Positions 1 through 6,700 of a DNA stretch of 15,434 nt are shown here, in pieces. Position 1 is the stretch's first letter. Each line of letters opens with the position of its first letter. Made by a program: the position numbers and the translations under genes. Source of the stretch: an uncultured Clostridia bacterium (lineage in GTDB: Bacteria; Bacillota; Clostridia; Christensenellales; Aristaeellaceae); NCBI GenBank assembly GCA_946626395.1, contig CAMOUF010000234.1, positions 1-15,434 of the forward strand, written 5' to 3'. The notes beneath the pieces were generated by a model. That model searched no databases. It was not told the origin of the DNA and saw only the letters and a list, made by a program, of their open reading frames with translations.

Positions 1-317
1 CCGGGCAGCAGCTCGCCGCTGATCTTGTACATATTGGGGATCATCAGCAGCAGGCCCTGGGAAGCGGTGAAGGTGCTGGTGAGAGCGCCGGCGGCCAGAG
101 AGCCGTGCACGGCGCCGGCGGCGCCGGCTTCGCTCTGCATTTCAGCAACATGCACCTGCTGGCCAAACAGATTCTTGCGGCCCTGAGCGGCCCATTCGTC
201 AATGTACTCGGCCATGGTGGAGGACGGCGTGATGGGATAGATGGCGGCTACGTCGCTGAAAGCATACGCGACATGGCTGACAGCACCGTTACCGTCAATG
301 GTCAATTTAATAGCCAT
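1..317 (-). CDS. nifJ: Pyruvate:ferredoxin (flavodoxin) oxidoreductase, N-terminal part (runs off the window)
   Basis: This enzyme oxidatively decarboxylates pyruvate to acetyl-CoA and CO2 and reduces ferredoxin, a central step of anaerobic fermentation in the cytoplasm. The 105 visible residues start MAIKLTIDGNGAVSHVAYAF and carry hallmarks of the family's N-terminal domain: the YPITPSS motif (about residue 27), EMQSEAGAAGAVHG and TASQGLLLMIPNMYKI. The gene reads off the left edge, so the remaining domains and Fe-S sites cannot be checked. The ATG at 317-315 is preceded by a strong GGAGGAG ribosome site, and a consensus promoter lies 66 bases further upstream. It is divergent from the caspase-like gene. 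The family call is nearly certain; the symbol follows the single-chain homodimeric form and assumes the missing part is intact. Confidence 0.94.
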   Translation of the reverse strand, partial: MAIKLTIDGNGAVSHVAYAFSDVAAIYPITPSSTMAEYIDEWAAQGRKNLFGQQVHVAEMQSEAGAAGAVHGSLAAGALTSTFTASQGLLLMIPNMYKISGELLP

Positions 318-382
318 GGGAAACTCCTCCTCTTTTTTTTGCGGAAAATGGTTCCAATTTTTCCGCTTCTTCTCCACCTGTT

Positions 383-412
383 ATTATACGGCCAACAATA
401 CAAGATTGTCAA
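383..412 (-). promoter_or_regulatory. Consensus sigma-A promoter of the pyruvate:ferredoxin oxidoreductase gene
   Basis: On the minus strand TTGACA (412-407) is followed after 18 bases by TATAAT (388-383). Both hexamers match consensus perfectly. The transcript would have a leader of about 60 bases ending in the GGAGGAG ribosome site. No operator or riboswitch is evident in the leader. Confidence 0.82.
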
Positions 413-470
413 GCAAACGACGGAAAATGTCATGAACAGTTAAAAAACATGGTGAAAGAGCGGGAGGAAT

Positions 471-640
471 CAGGCAATAGGCGTCAGGCAATAGGAGTCA
501 GGCAATAGGCATTAGGCATTAGGCAATAGGAGAAAAGAGAGTTCAGCGTACAGAGAATATAATCAGCATGACAAGCAGACCCGGTATTTGAAAACAAAAA
601 TATCTGAACTCTACACGCTGAACTCTCTGCTCTGCGTTCC
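471..640. repeat. Intergenic heptad-repeat element, copy 1
   Basis: Eight 7-bp units in perfect register (472-527) fit the consensus AGGCAWT, with AGGCGTC and AGGAGTC variants. They are followed by a 19-nt arm (537-555, GAGAGTTCAGCG...) that faces a matching inverted arm at 609-627 with two mismatches, so the segment can form a hairpin with a loop of about 53 nt. The stretch AAAATATCTGAACTCT (597-612) recurs in inverted orientation at 13090-13105. CAGAGAATA (551-559) recurs in both other copies. The element sits between the divergent promoters at 383-412 and 678-706. Apart from it and those promoters, I see nothing in the gene-less stretch 318-758. The outer limits are approximate. Confidence 0.8.
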
Positions 641-677
641 GCGCTCAGTTTGCGCCGCTTTTCCTTCTCTCCTCAAA

Positions 678-706
678 TTGACAATCCCCATTCTTTCCAA
701 TATAAT
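678..706 (+). promoter_or_regulatory. Consensus promoter of the caspase-like gene
   Basis: TTGACA (678-683) and TATAAT (701-706) are separated by exactly 17 bases, a full consensus match. Transcription would start near 713. This rules out the upstream TTG at 588 as the translation start and supports the GTG at 759. A 6-bp hairpin (GCCGGG/CCCGGC) falls at the very 5' end of the predicted transcript. Confidence 0.82.
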
Positions 707-758
707 GGGAAGGGCCGGGGGATTGCCCGGCAATGAAGAATCGGAAGAAGGAAGCCAC

Positions 759-1889
759 GTGCTCAGAAGGAGCTTTTGCGTTTTTGCGGCGCTGGCGCTG
801 CTGTTCGCTTCGGCCCGGGGACGGGCGGAGGCAGTGCTGCCCGCCTCCCTGCTCCAGGTGGACGCTTACGCCTTTGCGGGAAACACGGCCCTGCAAACCG
901 TCAATTTGCCCCAGGGTGCCCTGGAAATCGGGGACGGCGCGTTTCAGGACTGCGGGAATCTCAGCCGGGTGTATATCCCCGCCACCGTGGAAGCCCTGGG
1001 CCAGGATATCCTGACCGGCTGCCGGGACGACGTGCTGGTGGTCACGGAATATGGCAGCGCGGCCATGGAATATGCCCGGCGCGGGAGCCTGGATTATCAG
1101 GCCGATACCTGCTACCGGGCGCTGCTGATCGGGCAGATCTATGAAACGGATGAGATAAACAGACTGTATGGCACACAAAATGACCTGAGCGCCATGAGAA
1201 GCGTGCTGAACCAGTTCAGCGCGACGCCTTACCAGATTTCCTCCCGATGTGACCTGACCGGCCCGGAAATCCTGAATGCCGTTTCCGTCGCATTTTCCGG
1301 GGCGAAATCCTCCGACGTATCCCTGCTGTACTACACCGGCCATGGAAAATTTTCCAACGATTCGGAGCTGCAGGGCGCGTTTGTAGGCGCGGACATGAAC
1401 AGCTATGTGACCGCCACCCAGCTGCGGGCGGCCTTGGACAAGATTCCCGGCCGGAAAATCGTGATCATCGACGCCTGCTACAGCGGAGCCATGCTCCGGG
1501 GCAAAAGCACCCGGGCCGAGAACACTCAGGCCATGACAGCCGCTGATTTTGTCAGCTCCTTTGTGTCGGCGTTTGCCATGCGCAGCAAGGGCAGCCTGGC
1601 CGGAAACGGATACTTTTTGCTGGCCGCCGCCGCCGCGGACGAGGAAAGCTATGAAATCGATTATCCCGACGGCTTTTCCATCGGCCTGTTTACTTCTTAC
1701 TTTGCCAAAGCCTGCGGCTGGGACGCCAAGGCTCAGGCGCTCACTCCGGCATACGCCGACACAGACGGCGGCGGCGTGCTGTCGCTCCAGGAAATATACG
1801 CCTATCTGGCCGCCCCGCTTTCAAAATACAGCCAGAGCGTGCAGGTATATCCCGCTTCCTGCCGCTGGTTCGGCCTCTTGAGACGCTAA
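759..1889 (+). CDS. Secreted caspase-like (peptidase C14) protein with BspA-type leucine-rich repeat
   Basis: This is a predicted exported cysteine protease of the caspase/metacaspase clan, 376 residues. It starts at GTG 759, after AGAAGGAAG and about 50 bases downstream of a consensus promoter; the first 23 residues (LRRSFCVFAALALLFASARG...) form a signal peptide. Residues about 26-105 hold BspA-type (LRR_5) repeats such as LQTVNLPQGALEIGDGAF. The caspase fold follows: RALLIG, then His195 in YYTGHG and Cys240 in IIDACYSG, the expected catalytic pair. Near the C-terminus DTDGGGVLSLQE (334-345) resembles the calcium-loop-like segment common in bacterial C14 proteins. Substrate and partners are unknown. 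It ends convergently with the acetyltransferase gene at a shared terminator. The family call is firm; secretion is inferred from the signal peptide alone. Confidence 0.88.
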   Translation: MLRRSFCVFAALALLFASARGRAEAVLPASLLQVDAYAFAGNTALQTVNLPQGALEIGDGAFQDCGNLSRVYIPATVEALGQDILTGCRDDVLVVTEYGSAAMEYARRGSLDYQADTCYRALLIGQIYETDEINRLYGTQNDLSAMRSVLNQFSATPYQISSRCDLTGPEILNAVSVAFSGAKSSDVSLLYYTGHGKFSNDSELQGAFVGADMNSYVTATQLRAALDKIPGRKIVIIDACYSGAMLRGKSTRAENTQAMTAADFVSSFVSAFAMRSKGSLAGNGYFLLAAAAADEESYEIDYPDGFSIGLFTSYFAKACGWDAKAQALTPAYADTDGGGVLSLQEIYAYLAAPLSKYSQSVQVYPASCRWFGLLRR

Positions 1890-1915
1890 AAAGCGCGGGA
1901 CTCCCCCGCGCTTTT
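1889..1915. terminator. Bidirectional intrinsic terminator between convergent genes
   Basis: An 11-bp perfect stem (1889-1899 with 1905-1915, core AAAAGCGCGGG) has a 5-nt loop. A runs on one side and T runs on the other allow it to work in both directions. It lies immediately after the caspase-like stop and 12 bases before the acetyltransferase stop. Confidence 0.82.
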
Positions 1916-1927
1916 AGCCTGTCCGGT

Positions 1928-2491
1928 TTATCTCTCGTCGCTTTTTAAAATAGCATACAGGGCCACGTCCGAAAAGTGGCCCTTGTTTTTGACCCGCTGG
2001 CGCAAGGTGCCTTCATACAGCATCCCCGCATGGGCCATGACCCGGCCCGAAGCGGGATTGGTCAATTCATGCTGGGCTTCGATGCGGTTCAGGCGCAGTT
2101 CCTCAAAGCCGAACCGCACCACTTCCCGCAGCGCCTCGGTCATGATGCCCCTGTTCCAGTATTCCCGGCTCAGGCTGTAGCCCACCTCCGCGCTTTGGTA
2201 TTCCGTGTTGATCCACATGAAACCGATGGTGCCGATCATGCGGCCGGATTCCCGGAGGGTAATGGCGAAGGAGCCGGGCAGGCCCTGGCGGTACTGCCGC
2301 AGGGCGGCGCGCAGGAAGCGGCGGGAATCCCGCAGGGAGCGGTGGGTGTCCCACAGCACATGACGGCTGACCTCCGGGTCGCTGGCGTAGGCAAACAGAT
2401 CCCGGGCGTCGCTCATGCGCATGGGCCGCAGGATCAGCCGCTCCGTCTCCAGCACGGGCAAATGGGAAAAAATGCTCTCAAAAAACTGCAT
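1928..2491 (-). CDS. GNAT acetyltransferase, RimJ/RimL type
   Basis: This 187-residue cytoplasmic protein would transfer an acetyl group from acetyl-CoA to an amine; family members act on N-termini of ribosomal proteins or on small molecules, and the sequence does not decide which. Visible features are the family opening LETERLILRPM, the sheet segment GRMIGTIGFMWI, the acetyl-CoA loop in SREYWNRGIMTEAL, and LNRIEAQHELTNPASGRVMAHAG. The ATG at 2491 follows AAGGAAAG; an in-frame extension upstream lacks family similarity and overlaps a small membrane-protein frame. It lies 16 bases downstream of that small gene and is probably co-transcribed with it. Length and motifs are complete. Confidence 0.92.
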   Translation of the reverse strand: MQFFESIFSHLPVLETERLILRPMRMSDARDLFAYASDPEVSRHVLWDTHRSLRDSRRFLRAALRQYRQGLPGSFAITLRESGRMIGTIGFMWINTEYQSAEVGYSLSREYWNRGIMTEALREVVRFGFEELRLNRIEAQHELTNPASGRVMAHAGMLYEGTLRQRVKNKGHFSDVALYAILKSDER

Positions 2492-2507
2492 TGCTTTCCT
2501 TCCCGGC

Positions 2508-2669
2508 TCAGATGGCCTGCCCCCCCGGCACATAGACCCGCCCGGGGCCTTCCCCCAAAGCCAGCACAAACAGGGCCACCCCCAGCAGGAGCAGCAGCAC
2601 GCAGGCCACAAGAACGGCGGCATACACAGGATGCTTTTCTTTCTTCATAGCAATGTATTCTTTCATCAT
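2508..2669 (-). CDS. Small single-pass membrane protein (hypothetical, 46-53 residues)
   Basis: A short frame encodes a basic N-terminus (MKKEKHPVYAA), one strongly hydrophobic helix (VLVACVLLLLLGVALFVLAL) and a short tail GEGPGRVYVPGGQAI before TGA. The pattern is that of a small inner-membrane protein with the N-terminus inside. Two starts are possible: ATG at 2669 (53 residues) or ATG at 2648 (46 residues, preceded by a weak GAAAGAA site). Neither ribosome site is strong, so the start is uncertain. It stops 16 bases before the acetyltransferase start and shares its strand, suggesting one transcript. I do not recognise a family, and a function cannot be assigned. Confidence 0.55.
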   Translation of the reverse strand: MMKEYIAMKKEKHPVYAAVLVACVLLLLLGVALFVLALGEGPGRVYVPGGQAI

Positions 2670-2690
2670 AATAATTGCTCATTCGCACTA

Positions 2691-2880
2691 AGAACGCTTT
2701 AAGTGATTAGGCAATAGGCATTAGGTATTAGGCAATAGAGGATAGAGTGCAGAGAATACAGCGCACAAAAGGTACGAATGCAGACTTGGGGAAAAAAATC
2801 TGATTTTTAACTCTTCACGCTAAACTCCCGTTCTATTGCCTATTGCTTTTTGCCTATTGCCTGGTAACATAGAGCGTTCT
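2691..2880. repeat. Intergenic heptad-repeat element, copy 2 (with terminal inverted repeats)
   Basis: A 190-bp segment is bounded by AGAACGCT (2691-2698) and its exact inverse AGCGTTCT (2873-2880). Inside the left end are in-register heptads AGGCAAT, AGGCATT, AGGTATT, AGGCAAT (2709-2736), continuing as AGAGGAT, AGAGTGC, AGAGAAT. Inside the right end are four inverted heptads (2835-2862, ATTGCCT type). The whole element is therefore a large imperfect palindrome. The core ACGAATGCAGACTTGG (2774-2789) recurs inverted at 13112-13127 with one change, and the end AGAACGCT...AGTGATTAGGCAAT recurs inverted at the right end of copy 3. It lies between the Nudix gene and the small membrane protein gene, both on the minus strand. 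I saw no target-site duplication and no coding capacity. Confidence 0.82.
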
Positions 2881-2903
2881 TGCCTCGACCAAACGTTTCA
2901 TTA

Positions 2904-3533
2904 TTATTCCGCTTTCCGGGAAGATTGCAGGGCGCTTGGCCGTTGTATGGATGAATACGCGCCCGGGAAGGGAACGTCCTGAGCCAGCAGCGCCTGCTTG
3001 GCCAGGAGCAGACCCACCAGGGTCTTGCCATCCTGAAGCTCTCCGGAGGCGCACTGGGCGATGGCGTCGTCCAAGGGGATTTTTTTCAGTCCCAAAAATT
3101 CGTCCGCGTCAGGATGGGAGGGATGCTGGGTCAATCCGGTGGCCAGGTAGATGGAGATGCGCTCATTGCAAAAGCCCGGCGTGGTATACATACTGGTCAG
3201 CTTCTGCCAGTGGGCGGCCTGCAGGCCGGTTTCTTCCTCCAGCTCCCGCCGGGCCGCGTCAAAGGGGTCCTCGTCGGGAGAATCCAGCTTGCCCGCCGGG
3301 ATCTCCCAGGTCATCTTGTCGATGGCGATGCGATGCTGCCGCACCATGGTCACCTGGCCAAATTCGTCCACGGGCACCACGGCCGAAGCGCCGTTGTGGC
3401 GCACGATCTCCCGCAGGGCCGTGCCGCCGCTGGGCAGCTCCACCTGCCATTTTTCCACCCGGATGATCTTTCCAGGATAGATTTCTTCGCTGGATAGGAA
3501 TTTTTCCCGCAGGGCGTCATCTTGCTGCCGCAT
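2904..3533 (-). CDS. nudF: Nudix hydrolase, ADP-ribose pyrophosphatase family
   Basis: This 209-residue cytoplasmic enzyme is predicted to hydrolyse ADP-ribose (or a related nucleoside diphosphate sugar) to AMP and ribose 5-phosphate. The Nudix box is complete, with G-K-L-D at its start and RELEEETGL at its end; it has one extra residue between the first Gly and Glu. Upstream AVVPVDEFGQVTMVRQHRIA and downstream TTPGFCNERISIYLA match ADP-ribose pyrophosphatases, including the Pro-Gly after the box. The ATG at 3533 follows AGGAGGAAGAA. The frame stays open much further upstream, but that part overlaps the divergent gene and is not family sequence. It is divergent from the giant surface protein gene. 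The family is certain; substrate and symbol are inferred. Confidence 0.92.
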   Translation of the reverse strand: MRQQDDALREKFLSSEEIYPGKIIRVEKWQVELPSGGTALREIVRHNGASAVVPVDEFGQVTMVRQHRIAIDKMTWEIPAGKLDSPDEDPFDAARRELEEETGLQAAHWQKLTSMYTTPGFCNERISIYLATGLTQHPSHPDADEFLGLKKIPLDDAIAQCASGELQDGKTLVGLLLAKQALLAQDVPFPGAYSSIQRPSALQSSRKAE

Positions 3534-3679
3534 GTTTCTTCCTCCTGTGTCTGGTAAATGGGCGGCGCGTTTTGTCCGCTTCCTCCTATATTCCACGCCC
3601 GGGGGCCAAATCCTGCCTGGCGGCGGAAAGAATGACGGAAAACCTCTGCTCTCCGCCCCGCGCTGGATGGAAAGAACAG

Positions 3680-3708
3680 TTGACAGCCTCGGCGAATTAT
3701 AATACAAT
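3680..3708 (+). promoter_or_regulatory. Promoter of the giant surface protein gene
   Basis: TTGACA (3680-3685) is followed after 17 bases by TACAAT (3703-3708), a five-of-six -10 match. A perfect TATAAT overlaps just upstream (3698-3703), but its spacing of 12 is too short to use the same -35. Transcription would begin near 3715, with a leader of about 50 bases to the ATG at 3766. Confidence 0.72.
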
Positions 3709-3765
3709 TGCAGTATATCCACTGATTCTGTGTATCGATGGATTCCGAAGGAGGCATCGTTTGGT

Positions 3766-6700
3766 ATGAAGAAAAAGCAACGTGTGCTCGCGCTGGTGAT
3801 GGCGCTGCTGATGCTGCTCCCTTCCCTGGGGAGCTTGGCGGAAAGCATGCCCGGCATGCCGGCGGCGCGGCTCAACCTTACCGTGTTATGGAAAAAACCC
3901 GACGGCAGCAGCGGCACGGCCGGCCCTGCCCTGCCCCTGACCGACGCGCCCAATGAAAACCGTCTGTGGCTGCAGCTGCCCCCGGAAGCGTTTGATTCTT
4001 CCACGCAGCTGACATTTCTCATGAACGATACATATGGCGTATATACCCAGTTCAAGCCCGCGGACGGCAGCACCATGACCGGCGTGTGGAGCGCGGGCAG
4101 CAGCCTGTCCGACTCGTTCATGAGCGTGTTCGTTTACGACAGCATGGGCCAGATCGTTGGCAGCTATGTGCTCTTCGTGTCCAGCCAGGAAATGCCCGAG
4201 GCTGCGTATCCCACCGAAAAGCCCACGGAAGCCCCCATCGTACCCGCGGTGGTTCCCATTCGGTATGTGGATCAGAACGGCGTGTCCATCGTGCCTGATT
4301 CCGTGCTGATGCTCCAGCCCGGCACCAGCACCGTATACCCCGACGCGGATATTCCCAGCGAATATGAATTGACCGATCTGGGCGCGGTGGAGGTCATCGT
4401 GGGCCCCCAGGGCGCGTCCCCGGATCAGGTGGTGTTCCACTATACCCTGAAAGAAGTTTCCGCTCAGGTACGGGTCAACTATGTGGACCAGAACGGCGTT
4501 CCCCTTCGGGACAGCACCGTGGTCACCTTTGACGAAGGCGAGCATCCCGTGTACGCCCTGTCCCTGGAAAACGAGGGCTATACCGTGGTGGGCCAGAACC
4601 AGTACACGGTGTACGTGGACCGCAGCGGCGCCAATTATCAGGAAATCACCTTTGTTTACGAGCCCGCCATGACGCCTGCCCAGGTGATCGTTCATTATGT
4701 GGACGATCTGGGCCAGACCATCCGGGAAGACGACGTATACACTTATAGTGAAAAAAACACCTATGTCATCTATCAGATGAACCTGCCCAATTATTCCCCG
4801 GCGGATGAAGCGGGCTCCACCTACAGCATTGAAGTGGATCAGAACGGCGCGCGCCCGGCGGAGGTCACCTTCCGCTATGTGCGCCAGGCGCATCCCGCCG
4901 ACGTGGTGATCCATTACGTGGACGACAAGGGCACCCCCCTGGCCCCCGACACCGCCCAGACCATCCTGCCCCCCGCCGGGCAGGTACTGCCCCAGGCCGA
5001 GATTTCCGCTGAAGACTATCAGCTGATCAGTCCCGGCGTTGTGGACGTGGCTGTCACCGCAGACGGCGCGATTCCCGACCAGGTCACCTTCACCTATACC
5101 CGGGTCATTCATCCGGCGAGCGTGACCGTGCATTATGTGAACGATCTGGGCGCGCCCATCGCCCCCGACGGCGTGTTTACCGCCGTGGCCGGGGAAAACA
5201 TCCTTGTGCCCGCCGCCGATATTCCCGCTGAAAAATATGCCCTGCAGGAGCCCGCCTCCTATACCGTGACCGTCACGGAAAACGGCGCCTCCCTGCAGGA
5301 GGTCACCTTCACGTATCAGCGGCTGGCCCAGCCCGTGACCGTCACGCTGCATTACGTGGACGAAAATGGCAATCCCATCGCTGAGGATACCCAGGAGGTA
5401 TACGGCGAAGGCATTCATACCGTTATGCCTGCCGGGAATATTTCTCCGGAGGATTATATTCTGCTGGAGCCGGTGTCCTATCCCCTGGACGTGACGCTGG
5501 ACGGAGCCACCGGCGATGAATACACCTTTACCTACCGCCGGGCCGTGAAGCCCGTGACCGTATCCGTCCATTATGTGGATCAGGACGGCCAGAAGATTGC
5601 GGAGGATACCGCGGTCACCCTGGGCGAAGGCACCCACGCGGTGTTCCCCCAGCCCAAGGATTTGTCCGCCGTGTATGTGCTGCCCGAATCCACCCCCTTC
5701 CAGGAAGTGACCGTGGACGCTGACGGCGCGCATCCCGCCGACGTTACCTTCCAGTACGCGCTGGGCAATGTGAGCGCCGCCCAGATTTCCGTCCGCTATG
5801 TGGACGATGAAAGCGGCCTGGATATCGCCACTGCGCGCGTTGTGGCGGCCGAAGCCGACGCTGTGACCGAAATCAAGGCAGGCCCCGCCCCGGAGGATCT
5901 TCTGCCCAATTATACGCTGGTCAGCGCCCCCTCCGTGCCCGTTACGGTGAACAAGCTGGGCGAAAGCGATACCGCCGAAGTGGTGTTCCGCTACCGCTAT
6001 ACGCCTCCCGCCACCGAGCTGCCCACGGAAGCCCCCACCCAGGAGCCCACGGAAGCGCCTGTGACGGAAGCGCCCGTGGAAGAGTCCCAGCCCACTCAGG
6101 CCCCCGAGCAGCAGGAGTCCGCTCCCAAAATTGCCCTGGTGAACATTAAATACGTCGCCCCCGACGGCACCGTTTTCTATTCGGATACCGCCACCTGCGT
6201 GGAAGGCCAGGACAATTTTGTGCGGCTGGATTGGACCCAGGTGGATGTGCGGCTGAATTATGAGCTGGCTTCCCCCGACGTGGTCAACGTGGCGGTGGAC
6301 GGCAACGGGGTGGCGGCCCCCGCCGAAGTAGTGTTCAAATTCAGCAACGAAGTCACCGCCATCGTGCCCATTTATTTCCGCGACCAGGTGTCCGGAAAGA
6401 ACGTGGCTTCTCCCCAGGAGCAGCAGTGCTTCATCGGGGCCAACACCGTGGACGCCCGGCCCTTCGACCTGGACCCCGCCTACGGCCTGGTGGGCCCCTC
6501 CAGCGTCAGCGTGAACCTGAGCCGGGACGGCGTGCTGTCCCCCACGGAGGTGGTGTTCCAGTATACCCTGCTGACCACCGAGCCGCCGCAGCCCGCCGTA
6601 ATGCCTTTTGAAACCCCCATGGACAATTACTTCTATCCCACCGGAACCTCCATCCGGGTGCGCAGCACCACCTCTACCGCTGAAGACAATATCGTCGGCC

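Noticed and set aside
472..527. CRISPR array
   Set aside because: The unit is 7 bp with no spacers, so it is a simple tandem repeat.
588..758. TTG start at 588 extending the caspase-like protein by 57 residues
   Set aside because: The extension lies upstream of a perfect promoter (678-706), runs through the repeat element, and would bury the signal peptide.
3698..3703. TATAAT at 3698 as the -10 of the surface protein promoter
   Set aside because: Its distance from the TTGACA is only 12 bases. TACAAT at 3703 has the correct 17-base spacing.
3534..4121. Upstream in-frame extension of the Nudix protein to 405 residues
   Set aside because: It overlaps the divergent promoter and coding start of the surface protein. 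A strong AGGAGG site precedes the ATG at 3533, and the remaining length fits the family.
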